From Oscillospiraceae bacterium (lineage in GTDB: Bacteria > Bacillota > Clostridia > Oscillospirales > Ruminococcaceae): a stretch of 7,704 nt of DNA. The stretch spans positions 1 through 7,704 of the forward strand of contig JAHZHS010000100.1 in NCBI GenBank assembly GCA_019420135.1, given 5' to 3'. How positions within the stretch are numbered: the stretch's first letter is position 1; each line of letters starts with the position of its first letter. A model generated the notes under the pieces. It searched no databases. It was not told the origin of the DNA and saw only the letters and a program-made list of their open reading frames with translations. Positions 1 through 7,025 of the stretch are shown in pieces. The translations under genes were made by a program, and so were the position numbers.

Positions 1-199
1 CCATGCCGAGAGGTGGGGCCTGAAATGCCTCGCAGCCACCTTTTCCTGCAGGTTCACTGTGATGAATCGTTTGGTAGGCCCCAGCAATTTTTCCGGCAGC
101 CCGCAGATCACTCAAAGTAAGATTGCCGCCGTTGGCGCTGTCCTGGATCGTTCCGGCGGTCCAGCGTAACTGGGAGGCGATGTGCTCATCATGATTCAA
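1..199 (-). CDS. Possible start of an unassigned gene running off the left edge
   Basis: After the RidA stop the minus strand has one open frame that continues to the left edge with no stop; the other two minus frames have stops. No ATG is in frame. The best candidate start is a TTG at 199-197, with AAAGGA (210-215) 10 nt before it. The readable protein begins LNHDEHIASQLRWTAG (first residue read as Met if it starts there) and continues with SDLRAAGKIAGAYQTIHHSE. I do not recognise it. It has no membrane segment or signal peptide and is mildly polar. Against it: a weak start, only about 66 codons visible, third-position GC not strongly biased, and long chance antisense frames elsewhere in this window. 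An intergenic stretch, or a gene remnant, is equally possible. No terminator hairpin with U-tract is visible after RidA in 1-246. Confidence 0.28.
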   Translation of the reverse strand, partial: MNHDEHIASQLRWTAGTIQDSANGGNLTLSDLRAAGKIAGAYQTIHHSEPAGKGGCEAFQAPPLGM

Positions 200-246
200 A
201 AGCCGGCAATCCTTTGGGGTGCGGGGGTAGTTTATGCGCGAACAGG

Positions 247-636
247 TCAGTCTTTGACACCAGCCACCGCCTGAATTTCAAAGAGAAATTTAGGGGCGGT
301 AAAGGTCACTTCCATGACGCTGCGGGTGGTGGGGACATCTGCGCTCAGAAAGTACTCATCAAAAATCTGGTTCATCAGGGCAAAATCCTCCCGATGGGCC
401 AGGAAGCAGTCACAGTGCAGGACCATGTCCATACCGGAACCGCCGCCTTCCAGCGTGTTTTTCAAGCTCTCAAAACAGCCGCGAATCTGTTCTTCCGGTG
501 TGGTGGGCATGGTGCCGTCGGGCCGGGCAGCGGAATGGGCTGTGGTGAAAATGAGGTCACCGTAGCGAATCGCCCGGGACCACTTGGTTTTCAGGGAGTC
601 ACCGTTGGGGATGACCTGAATTTTTTTTGGTGCCAT
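247..636 (-). CDS. RidA/YjgF-family protein, probable imine/enamine deaminase
   Basis: Characterised RidA proteins form trimers and hydrolyse reactive 2-imino/enamino acids to 2-keto acids plus ammonia, protecting PLP enzymes; other subfamilies take part in specific catabolic routes. The 129-residue product matches the family in length. PTTRSVMEV (102-110) places Arg105 where E. coli RidA has its carboxylate-binding Arg105, and FEIQAVAG (119-126) places Glu120 at the family's conserved Glu, so it has the residues expected of an active deaminase. The Gly-rich EGGGSGMDMVLHCDCFL (63-79) is the usual region before the second strand set. Two Cys (75 and 77) are close together. AAGGAGGT lies 8 nt before the ATG. 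Codons 3-6 carry a run of eight A on the coding strand, but the frame is intact. With an opine dehydrogenase upstream in the same cluster, an imine-handling role is natural, though it is an inference. Confidence 0.93.
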   Translation of the reverse strand: MAPKKIQVIPNGDSLKTKWSRAIRYGDLIFTTAHSAARPDGTMPTTPEEQIRGCFESLKNTLEGGGSGMDMVLHCDCFLAHREDFALMNQIFDEYFLSADVPTTRSVMEVTFTAPKFLFEIQAVAGVKD

Positions 637-685
637 AAATCGTTACCTCCTTAAATCATTGCAGCATTGCGTCAAATACGAACGG

Positions 686-1552
686 TTACCAGTCGGCTCC
701 GGCCTGTTTCCGATTTGCACAATAGGACCAGAGCCCGCCGGCGGTGATGAGGGCAGCGCCCACGATGGTGGACAGGGATAGTGATTCATCCAGCAGGACA
801 TATCCCAAGATTGCGGAAAAGATGATGCCGGAGTAGTCATAGATGCTCACTTCCGCTGCTGGGGCCTTTTGATAGGCATAGGTCAGGCCGACCTGGCCGC
901 CGGCACCGAAGATGCCGATGAGAATCAGCATCATGAGATCCCGGGGGGTGGGGACCACAAAACTGGGAATCATCAAAAGACCGGCGGCAATGGTACTGAA
1001 CAGGGAGAAGTGGAAGATCACGGTCATGGGATTCACCTGGCCGCGGCAAAAGGCAATCATGGTATAGGCAAGACCGCTGCTGACCGCAGTCAAAAGGGCC
1101 AGTACCAGAGGCAGTGTGTTGGAGTCAAAGGAGGGGCGCATGGCCGCGACAGCTCCGGCAAGACAGAGCAAAATGACCGGGATCTGCACTTTGGAGATCC
1201 GTTCCCGCAGGATCAGCAAAGCAAACAGGCTCACCCAGATGGGAGAGGTGCGGTTGAGCACGGCAATATCGGCCTGCCGGGCGCCGGCTGTGGCATAAAA
1301 GAGCATGACCACGCCGATGAAACCGAAAAACGACCGGGCCAGCAGGGCTGGCTGGTATTTTCGACCGCCCAGCAGCGGCAGGTGACTGCGCTGCAGCAGG
1401 ACAAAGGAGATTGCCATGCTAATGAGGTTGCGGCAAAAGACCTGTTCCATGGTGCCGATATTGGTGGCGGAGAGTTTGACCACCGCCTGCATCAGGGAAA
1501 AGGATAGGGCGGAGAGCAGCATCAGCACCACTGCCTGATTTCGCTCATTCAT
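686..1552 (-). CDS. EamA/DMT-superfamily transporter
   Basis: Drug/metabolite transporters of this family have ten membrane helices in two EamA repeats and mostly export amino acids, nucleosides, metallophores or other small metabolites. The 288-residue product is hydrophobic throughout. The first repeat spans about residues 8-136 and ends with LLILRERISKVQIPVILLCLAG. The second spans about 146-275 and ends with LLDESLSLSTIVGAALITAGG; these Glu-containing turns are typical of the family. The frame is open up to an ATG at 1651 that would lie inside the nitroreductase gene, but that extension is polar and unlike the family, so I start at 1552. The start is not certain: the only good ribosome binding site (AGAGGAG, 1578-1584) is 25 nt upstream, over the nitroreductase stop, and no start codon lies at normal distance in this frame. 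Translation may depend on coupling. Export of a pathway product or by-product is the likely role, by inference. Confidence 0.9.
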   Translation of the reverse strand: MNERNQAVVLMLLSALSFSLMQAVVKLSATNIGTMEQVFCRNLISMAISFVLLQRSHLPLLGGRKYQPALLARSFFGFIGVVMLFYATAGARQADIAVLNRTSPIWVSLFALLILRERISKVQIPVILLCLAGAVAAMRPSFDSNTLPLVLALLTAVSSGLAYTMIAFCRGQVNPMTVIFHFSLFSTIAAGLLMIPSFVVPTPRDLMMLILIGIFGAGGQVGLTYAYQKAPAAEVSIYDYSGIIFSAILGYVLLDESLSLSTIVGAALITAGGLWSYCANRKQAGADW

Positions 1553-1583
1553 AATCTGTTGACCGGTGAGACGGCCACTCCTC

Positions 1584-2096
1584 TCAATAGCAGTTATGTC
1601 CCACAATTTCCTCCAAGGGCTTGCGGGGTTTTCTGGGCTGGGTGCCGTCATGGTAGCCCAGGGGTATCATGGTGATAACCCGTACCTGCGGGGGGATTTT
1701 CAGAACGGCTTTTACGCCCTGGGCGTCAAAGGCGCCCAGCCAGCACGTCCCCAGGCCCAGCGCACAGGCTTGGAGCATCATATAGGCGCCGCACAGAGCC
1801 ATGTCGACGGGGGCGCTGCACTCGCCGCAGGGCATGACAAAGTCTGTTTCCTCCGTGGCGCACAGGACCAGCACCACAGGTGCCTCCTCAATCATGGGCT
1901 GGGCACCGGCCTTTTCCCGCAGCAGATGCTTGACGGCGGGATCATCCACCACAATGAAGCGGCGGTATTGGTGGTTGAACGCAGACGGCGCCAGCCGTCC
2001 GGCTTCCAAAACCTGTTCAAGCTTTTCCGGTTCCACCAGGGTGGGCAAATAGGATTTCACGCTTTGGCGCTGGAGCAGCGCCTCCATAACCTCCAT
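1584..2096 (-). CDS. Nitroreductase-family flavoprotein (small, about 170 residues)
   Basis: Members of this fold bind FMN, usually as dimers, and use NAD(P)H to reduce nitro compounds, quinones, enones or other substrates; many are misnamed for their true role. The 170-residue product shows the N-terminal FMN-contact region RQSVKSYLPTLVEPEKLEQV (10-29), the EAGRLAPSAFNHQYRRFIVV segment (31-50; usual form APSAxNxQPWRF), and the C-terminal ACALGLGTCWLGAF (110-123) and MIPLGY (143-148), close to the usual LGLGTCWIG and PxGYP motifs. The second Arg of the usual RRSxR start is Lys14. A CGEC pair (Cys90, Cys93) in the middle is unusual for the family. AGGAGGT lies 6 nt before the ATG. The stop lies 31 bp before the EamA start. 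Size and motifs match the small subgroup of the family. The specific substrate cannot be told. Confidence 0.9.
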   Translation of the reverse strand: MEVMEALLQRQSVKSYLPTLVEPEKLEQVLEAGRLAPSAFNHQYRRFIVVDDPAVKHLLREKAGAQPMIEEAPVVLVLCATEETDFVMPCGECSAPVDMALCGAYMMLQACALGLGTCWLGAFDAQGVKAVLKIPPQVRVITMIPLGYHDGTQPRKPRKPLEEIVGHNCY

Positions 2097-2117
2097 ACAA
2101 ATACCTCCTGATTCCGG

Positions 2118-2144
2118 CAGGCCCTGTCCTGCGGACAGGGCCTG
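2118..2144 (-). repeat. Perfect 12-bp hairpin after the dehydratase gene
   Basis: CAGGCCCTGTCC and GGACAGGGCCTG are exact complements around a 3-nt loop (2130-2132). The hairpin lies 13 nt past the dehydratase stop codon and ends shortly before the nitroreductase ribosome binding site. No run of U follows on either strand, so a full intrinsic terminator is unlikely. An mRNA 3'-end stabiliser, a processing site or a weak attenuator would fit. The pairing is read directly; the role is inferred. Confidence 0.7.
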
Positions 2145-2157
2145 TCAATCCGGGCTG

Positions 2158-3831
2158 TCAGGCCCGATAGCCCTCAATGAGCGTAGCCCCCTTCAAAATG
2201 GAGCCCACGCACCGCTGATAGATGGACAGCCAGCCAGTCTTGGGTTCCAGACGGAGCTCGGCCTCGGCCATGCGGCGCTGGAGCTCCTCGTCGGAAAGCT
2301 CAATGGTCAACTCCCGCTTTTCAATGTCGTAGTGGACCCAGTCGCCGTCCCGGACGGCGCACAGCGGGCCGCGCAGGGCGGCCTCGGGGGAGGCGTAGCC
2401 AAAGCACGCGCCGGATGCCGCGCCGGAGAGCCGTCCGTCGGTGACGGTGGCGACATCATCTTTGAGGTGGCTGCCCTTGAGGGCGGTGGTGAAGGCATAC
2501 GAAGTATGCGGACCGGCCTTGACGCCCTGATAGAGGATAAAGACCACATTGCCGGCTTCGATGCGGCCGTCCCGCAAAGCAGCAATGGCTTCATCCTGAT
2601 CGTAAAAGACCTTGGCGGTGCCCCGGAACTTGTGGAGCTTGGCAGGAACTGCGGACTGCTTGATAAATGCGCCCTGGGGTACCAGATTACCCTTGCACAA
2701 AATGAGGCCGCCGTCGCTGCCCAGGGGATGGGCCAGAGAGTGAATGACGTTGGGATTGCGGTTGACGCAGCCCTGAATGTTTTCACCCAGAGTTTTGCCG
2801 GTGACGGTCATACCTGTCAGGTCCAGCTTGCTGGTCAGCTCGTTGAGAAGGGCCCCCAAGCCGCCGGCAGCCTCAAAGTCCGCCATACAGCATTTGCCGT
2901 TGGGCCGGATGCCGATCAGAAGCGGCACCTCACAGCTGGCTTCGGCGTAGATGCTGCTGCAGTCCATGTCCAGGCAAGCTTCTGTGGCCACAGCCGGAAT
3001 GTGGATGATGGTGTTGGAGGAACCGCCGATAGCCATACAGACCCGGATGGCGTTAGTAATGGCGGATTCCGTGATGATATCCCGGGGACAGATGTTCTTC
3101 TCCCACAGCTCCATCACCTTCCGGCCAGCTTCCCGGCTGAGGTTGATGAGCTCGCCGGACACGGCGGCCATGGTGGCGTTGCCGGGCAGGGACATGCCGA
3201 TGGTCTCCGTCAGCAGGCTCATGGTGTTGGCAGTACCCATCATGCCGCAGGCGCCACTGCATGGCGCGCAGGTGTGAATCAGCTCCTCGAATTTTTCCGG
3301 CGTCATTTTGCCTTCCTTCACCTTAGAGATGCTGGCACCAATGTCGATGAAGTCCACATAATCTCCGTCCATGACGGGGGTTTTCATGTAGCCGCCGGTG
3401 ACGATGACGGTGGGAATATTCACCCGACCTGCGGCCATCAACATGGCGGGAACCACCTTGTCGCAGGTGCCGATGAGAACCATGGCGTCCAGGTGATGGG
3501 CCTTGGCATTGAGTTCGATCTCATTGACCAGTAGGTCCCGGGAGGGCAACACGTAATCGCCGCCGCCCACGCAGTCACACAGGTTGACGCCATAAAACAG
3601 GAACGGAAGTCCGCCGCACTCGATGATGCCCTCCCGGACGGCGTCGGCCAGATGGCGCTGGTGAATATGACCAGGGTTGATCTCGTTCCAGGTGTTCATA
3701 ATGCCCACCCGGGGTTTTTCAATGTCAGCGTCGTTATAGCCCAGGCCATAGAAGAACGCGCGGGTTCCCTGCCAGTCCAGAGTCATGCGGTCATCCAGGT
3801 CACTGTTGATTTTTCTCTTGATGTTACTCAT
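2158..3831 (-). CDS. Divergent IlvD/Edd-family dehydratase (dihydroxy-acid / sugar-acid dehydratase-like)
   Basis: The family removes water from 2,3-dihydroxy carboxylates to give 2-keto acids, using an Fe-S cluster and Mg2+ in the cytoplasm; members act on branched-chain precursors (IlvD), 6-phosphogluconate (Edd) or sugar acids. The 557-residue product has normal length and the family landmarks: NTWNEINPGHIHQRHLADAV (46-65); NLCD with Cys85; CDKVVPA with Cys123 and the Asp-Lys pair whose Lys is carbamylated in solved homologues; CSGACGMMGTANTM with Cys195; GGLILCKGNLVPQGAFIKQSAV-type segment (374-395); TDGRLSGAASG (464-474) with the active-site Ser; SPEAA. Cys85, Cys123 and Cys195 are the likely cluster ligands. 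Two departures stand out. The usual GHEGM-type stretch after CDG is replaced by a shorter CVGGGDYVLPSR. The usual YEGPxGGPGM motif reads YQGVKAGPHT, with Gln435 in place of a conserved Glu thought to help bind Mg2+. No other branched-chain biosynthesis gene is near, so classical ilvD is doubtful. Family is sure; substrate is unknown, with a sugar acid or substituted hydroxy acid most likely. Confidence 0.9.
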   Translation of the reverse strand: MSNIKRKINSDLDDRMTLDWQGTRAFFYGLGYNDADIEKPRVGIMNTWNEINPGHIHQRHLADAVREGIIECGGLPFLFYGVNLCDCVGGGDYVLPSRDLLVNEIELNAKAHHLDAMVLIGTCDKVVPAMLMAAGRVNIPTVIVTGGYMKTPVMDGDYVDFIDIGASISKVKEGKMTPEKFEELIHTCAPCSGACGMMGTANTMSLLTETIGMSLPGNATMAAVSGELINLSREAGRKVMELWEKNICPRDIITESAITNAIRVCMAIGGSSNTIIHIPAVATEACLDMDCSSIYAEASCEVPLLIGIRPNGKCCMADFEAAGGLGALLNELTSKLDLTGMTVTGKTLGENIQGCVNRNPNVIHSLAHPLGSDGGLILCKGNLVPQGAFIKQSAVPAKLHKFRGTAKVFYDQDEAIAALRDGRIEAGNVVFILYQGVKAGPHTSYAFTTALKGSHLKDDVATVTDGRLSGAASGACFGYASPEAALRGPLCAVRDGDWVHYDIEKRELTIELSDEELQRRMAEAELRLEPKTGWLSIYQRCVGSILKGATLIEGYRA

Positions 3832-3843
3832 AAAGCATCTTCA

Positions 3844-3849
3844 TCCTTT
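3844..3849 (-). promoter_or_regulatory. Distant ribosome binding site of the dehydratase gene
   Basis: AAAGGA is the best Shine-Dalgarno match before the dehydratase ATG at 3831, but the spacing is 12 nt, longer than the 6-8 nt elsewhere in the cluster. It overlaps the end region of the permease gap (20 bp in all), so coupling to permease translation is possible. A six-codon frame begins at 3844 and ends inside the dehydratase start region; I do not treat it as a gene. Confidence 0.45.
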
Positions 3850-3851
3850 CT

Positions 3852-5843
3852 TTATGAAACGGCAGTCTGTTCCAGTTTTTTTGCGCGGCATTCCGATATG
3901 ACCAGGAAGGCCAGTACCGCTACGCCGATGATGTCTGTGATATGCTCCGGAATGATGCAGCAAATTCCACCTGCTAAGGCAAGAATCCGCTTCCACTTGA
4001 TTAGGGGACGGACCACCCAGCCCTCCATACCGGCGGCCACCAGGAAGCAGCCGATGATGCTGGTGAAAATGCAGATGACGGAATTGACGGTGCTGCCACC
4101 GTTGAACAGCATACCCGGCTCATAGACGAACACAAATGGAATCAGAAAGGCGGGGATGGCCATCTTGAAGGCGGCCCAGCCGGTGGAAGAGGGATTGCTG
4201 CCCGCGATTGCCGCCGCGGCATAGGAGGGAACAGCCACGGGAGGCGTGATACAGGCGATGATGCCGAAGTAGAAGCAGAAGAAGTGGGCGGTGAGGGCTG
4301 GAATCCCCAACTCCATCAGCACGGGGGCGGTGACAGTAGCCTGCACAATATATACGGCTCCTGTAGGCATACCCATGCCCATAATGATGGACATAATCAT
4401 GACCAAGATTAGGGTCAAGAACAGATTTCCCTGAGAGATGTCCAGAATATAGTTGCCCAGAACGTTGCCCACGCCGGTCAGGGTGGTCACACCAATGATC
4501 ATGCCCACACAGGCGCAGGAGACGCCGAAGGAAACGGTTTTCTTGCCGCCGTCCACAAAAGCGGCGGCAATCTGCTTCCAGGACATGCGGGTTTCCTTTT
4601 TCAGTGGGGAGACCAGCAGCACCAGAATGATGCCGACCAGGGCGGCGAAGGAGATGGTGTACTGGCGGATGATGAGATAGATTACTGCGGCAAAGGGGAT
4701 CAGCAGATGGCCCCGGCTCTTCATGGCGGCCCGGACGCTGGGCAGCTGCTCCTTGGGCATGCCGTTGAGTCCCAGTTTCTTGCTCCGCAGATGCACGGTG
4801 ACGAAAACGCTCATGTAATACAAGAAGCCCGGCACCAGACCTGCGAGCATAATTTCCGAGTAAGGAACGCCGATGTACTCAGCCATGATAAAGCAGGCGG
4901 CGCCCATGACGGGGGGAATCAGCTGTCCGCCGGTGGAGGCGCAGGCTTCCACAGCACCGGCAAACTCCGGGGGATAACCGCACTTTTTCATCAAGGGAAT
5001 GGTAAAGGTGCCGGTGCCCACCACGTTGGCGGCGGCAGCGCCGGAGATGGTGCCGAACGCGGCACTGGAGATAACGGCCACCTTGGCCGGGCCGCCGGTG
5101 GAGCGTCCCGTCAGGCCCAGGGCGACATCCTGAATGAAATCACCCATGCCGCATCCTTGCAGCAGAGAGCTGAAGAGGACGAACAGCGACACGTATGTAG
5201 CGGCAGTGCCCAGGGGGCTTCCAAAGATGCCCTCGGGAATCATGAACATGTGATCGGCCATGCGGGTAAGACCGCCGGCCTTGGTTTGGAACATGCCCGG
5301 CATGACATTGCCGAAGTAGGCATAGACCAGGAAAATGAGGGTAATCAGGGACAGCGCGGGACTGACTAGACGCCGGGTTCCCTCCAGGACCAGCACGGCC
5401 AGAATCACAAATACGAACTGATCGGTGGAGTTGGAAATACCGAAGCGAAGCAAAATGTCTTCGTAGTTGACAAACGCATACAAACAGCAGCCAAAGGAGG
5501 CGGCGGCAAACAGATAGTCATACCATGCCACGCCCTTTTTGCTATGCTTGCTGAACGCGGGATAGACCAAAAACAAAATCACCATGGCGCACAGCAGGTA
5601 CAGCGACCGCTGCTGCATGGCCGGCAGCTGGCCGAACGCCGCCGTGTAGACTAGAAACAGGGAAATGAACAGGGAAAATACGTTGACCACGCGGGCAACC
5701 CATTTGGTCAGTTGGCGCTCGTTATCCTCCGGGGAGTATTCCCGCAGGATTTCATCTGCCCGCTCTGCACTGAGGGGTTCTGTGCTGGCGGCGCCGGAAG
5801 CGCCGCTTTTAGCTTCCGCCGGTTTCTTTGAAAACAGCTTCAT
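3852..5843 (-). CDS. TRAP transporter fused permease (4TM/12TM, TAXI type)
   Basis: This is the membrane part of a TRAP secondary transporter, in which the small (DctQ-like) and large (DctM-like) subunits are one protein; it uses an ion gradient to import the anion delivered by the binding lipoprotein. The 663-residue product has a polar, charged N-terminus to about residue 45, then many hydrophobic segments (for example about 48-68, 80-97, 106-124, 142-178, 213-230, 328-350, 379-412, 440-462, 473-503, 560-580 and 587-605). The two DctM inverted-repeat signatures are clear: NVVGTGTFTIPLMKKCGYPP with ASTGGQLIPPVMGAACFIMAE (273-322), and GMGMPTGAVYIVQATV with ITPPVAVPSYAAAAIAGSNP (489-551). A further hydrophobic C-terminal stretch (about 617-650) resembles the extra tail of fused TRAP permeases. 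AAGGAGG lies 7 nt before the ATG. Length and domain order are normal for the 4TM/12TM fusion family. No partner small-subunit gene is needed or seen. The ligand is unknown. Confidence 0.95.
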   Translation of the reverse strand: MKLFSKKPAEAKSGASGAASTEPLSAERADEILREYSPEDNERQLTKWVARVVNVFSLFISLFLVYTAAFGQLPAMQQRSLYLLCAMVILFLVYPAFSKHSKKGVAWYDYLFAAASFGCCLYAFVNYEDILLRFGISNSTDQFVFVILAVLVLEGTRRLVSPALSLITLIFLVYAYFGNVMPGMFQTKAGGLTRMADHMFMIPEGIFGSPLGTAATYVSLFVLFSSLLQGCGMGDFIQDVALGLTGRSTGGPAKVAVISSAAFGTISGAAAANVVGTGTFTIPLMKKCGYPPEFAGAVEACASTGGQLIPPVMGAACFIMAEYIGVPYSEIMLAGLVPGFLYYMSVFVTVHLRSKKLGLNGMPKEQLPSVRAAMKSRGHLLIPFAAVIYLIIRQYTISFAALVGIILVLLVSPLKKETRMSWKQIAAAFVDGGKKTVSFGVSCACVGMIIGVTTLTGVGNVLGNYILDISQGNLFLTLILVMIMSIIMGMGMPTGAVYIVQATVTAPVLMELGIPALTAHFFCFYFGIIACITPPVAVPSYAAAAIAGSNPSSTGWAAFKMAIPAFLIPFVFVYEPGMLFNGGSTVNSVICIFTSIIGCFLVAAGMEGWVVRPLIKWKRILALAGGICCIIPEHITDIIGVAVLAFLVISECRAKKLEQTAVS

Positions 5844-5865
5844 ACGAAATCCTCCTTCCGTTGAG

Positions 5866-5906
5866 GCGGGTGCCGGTCCGCCTGATCCTCCGTGGCCGGC
5901 ACCCGC
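5866..5906 (-). repeat. Perfect 11-bp inverted repeat between binding protein and permease
   Basis: GCGGGTGCCGG (5866-5876) is exactly complementary to CCGGCACCCGC (5896-5906), with a 19-nt loop that may pair by two more positions. It starts only a few bases after the binding-protein stop and ends before the permease ribosome binding site. No U-tract follows on either strand, so it is unlikely to be a terminator. Position and strength suit an mRNA hairpin that protects the upstream binding-protein message and raises its level over the permease, as known for binding-protein/permease operons such as malE-malF. The function is inferred. Confidence 0.7.
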
Positions 5907-5912
5907 AGCCCC

Positions 5913-6947
5913 TTACAGGACGCCTTGCTCCTGATAATACTTCAGGGCACCGGGATGGATAGGCATGCCCTCGATGTCCTTCACCGCATCGATGGTCAGG
6001 TCCGCCACGGCGGCATGGAGGGTGTTGAGGCGCTCAATGTTTTCCCACATGTATTTGGTCATCTCATAAATCAGCTCTTCGCCCAGATCCGCGCGGCAGC
6101 ACAGATAGGTGCCGGTCGCGAAGGTGGGCAGTTCTTCGGTCTGATTCTTATAAGTATCGGCAGGGATCACAGCGGGATAATAGGAAGGATAGGAGTGATC
6201 GCCGGGATCACACATGGCGTCGATGGTATCTTGCTCCAGGGGGATCAGATACGCCTTGTCGGCGTTGGTCAGCTCCACGAAGGTGGAGAAGGGAAGCTGG
6301 GTCAGGGCGATGGCGCCGTCAGCGTGGCCGTCCTTCATGGTCTCGGCGCCTTCGGTACTGCCCAGATACAGCGGCTCGAAGTCCTCAAACGTCATGCCCA
6401 CGGCGGCGTACAGGGCCTCCGCAATGGCCAGATCGCCGGAACCGGGGCCGCCGACAATGAGCTTCTTGCCCTTGAGATCGGCTTCCGAGTGGATATCCTT
6501 AGATACAAACTGCTGGAAAATGGCGCTGTACAGAGGTGCAATAATCACCAGATTATCGTCCGGGCCGGTTTCGGCAAATGAGTCTGTGCCGTCCACGGCC
6601 TGCACAAACACGCTCTGGCCTATGATGCCGAAGTCTGTGGTGCCGTTTTCCATAAAAATGACATTCTGGACGCCGCCGGTAGTTGCGGTAGAGGAGAATT
6701 GTCCGAAACGTTCCGAGTCGTTAAAGAACTGAACAAAGAGGTTGCCCATTGCGTTGAAGGTGCCGCCGGTGGCTCCGCCGCCGATGGCATAAAGGGCACC
6801 GGCATCGATTCCGCTGGTTTCTTCCGTCTGCTGAGTATCATCCGCAGGATCTTTGCCAGAGGGGGGATCCTGAGCGGGGCTGCCGCCGCAGGCTGCTAGA
6901 GAGAGGGTCATGGCCATGGCCAGAAGCAGGGATAAGATCTTCTTCAT
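5913..6947 (-). CDS. TAXI-family TRAP transporter solute-binding lipoprotein
   Basis: This is the extracytoplasmic receptor of a TRAP transporter, capturing an organic anion outside the membrane and passing it to the fused permease encoded next. The 344-residue product begins with a lipoprotein leader (MKK, a hydrophobic core, then LAAC with lipid-modified Cys20) and an acidic, Pro/Ser/Thr-rich linker to about residue 48. The TAXI domain follows, opening with AIGGGATGGTFNAMGNLF (54-71) and TATTGGVQNVIFMENGTTDFGI (87-108), the usual hallmark of the family, and then GKKLIVGGPGSGDLAIAEAL (160-179). It ends with GMPIHPGALKYY (327-338), also typical of the family. Length is normal. Characterised TAXI proteins bind glutamate-, 2-oxoglutarate- or related ligands, but the ligand cannot be read from this sequence; the opine dehydrogenase next to it makes an amino-dicarboxylate or keto acid plausible. 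Start chosen from the strong ribosome binding site and the leader. Confidence 0.93.
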   Translation of the reverse strand: MKKILSLLLAMAMTLSLAACGGSPAQDPPSGKDPADDTQQTEETSGIDAGALYAIGGGATGGTFNAMGNLFVQFFNDSERFGQFSSTATTGGVQNVIFMENGTTDFGIIGQSVFVQAVDGTDSFAETGPDDNLVIIAPLYSAIFQQFVSKDIHSEADLKGKKLIVGGPGSGDLAIAEALYAAVGMTFEDFEPLYLGSTEGAETMKDGHADGAIALTQLPFSTFVELTNADKAYLIPLEQDTIDAMCDPGDHSYPSYYPAVIPADTYKNQTEELPTFATGTYLCCRADLGEELIYEMTKYMWENIERLNTLHAAVADLTIDAVKDIEGMPIHPGALKYYQEQGVL

Positions 6948-6954
6948 GTCGTCA

Positions 6955-6960
6955 ACCTCC
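6955..6960 (-). promoter_or_regulatory. Ribosome binding site that fixes the binding-protein start
   Basis: GGAGGT lies 7 nt before the ATG at 6947-6945. An upstream in-frame ATG at 6962-6960 overlaps this site and would add five residues (MEVDD) ahead of the lipoprotein leader, so the inner ATG is the better start. Confidence 0.85.
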
Positions 6961-6989
6961 ATTTTTTCGTTCCTCTTGGTATTTTCACT

Positions 6990-7013
6990 CAGCAGGATCC
7001 GTTGACACTGCTG
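6990..7013 (-). other. Weak 6-bp inverted repeat in the opine dehydrogenase / binding-protein gap
   Basis: CAGCAG and CTGCTG are exact complements separated by 12 nt that contain a GGATCC palindrome. The repeat sits in the 78-bp gap after the opine dehydrogenase stop. There is no U-tract, so it is not an intrinsic terminator, and a 6-bp stem can easily arise by chance. I see no convincing promoter in this gap on the minus strand. Confidence 0.25.
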
Positions 7014-7025
7014 GAATGAACACGG

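Noticed and set aside
621..628. A run of eight A on the coding strand in RidA codons 3-6, a possible slippage or frameshift site.
   Set aside because: The frame is intact with a strong ribosome binding site and complete domain, and Lys-Lys-Ile near the N-terminus is ordinary. Nothing shows programmed slippage.
1553..1651. A 33-residue N-terminal extension of the EamA transporter to an ATG at 1651.
   Set aside because: It would overlap the nitroreductase C-terminus out of frame, and the added residues are polar and unlike the family's N-terminus. The ATG at 1552 puts the first helix at the expected place, although its ribosome binding site is poor.
2332..3534. A 400-codon open frame on the plus strand.
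   Set aside because: It lies fully inside the dehydratase gene, is antisense to it, and its product is low-complexity (rich in Gly, Ala, His, Asp) with no known motif. The minus-strand gene explains the stretch.
2158..3831. A plain branched-chain biosynthesis ilvD.
   Set aside because: No ilvB, ilvC, ilvN or leu genes are nearby, the context is a transport operon, and two conserved motifs differ.
4707..6581. Plus-strand open frames of over 200 codons opposite the permease and binding-protein genes.
   Set aside because: They mirror real coding frames in GC-rich DNA, have no family motifs, and lack good ribosome binding sites.
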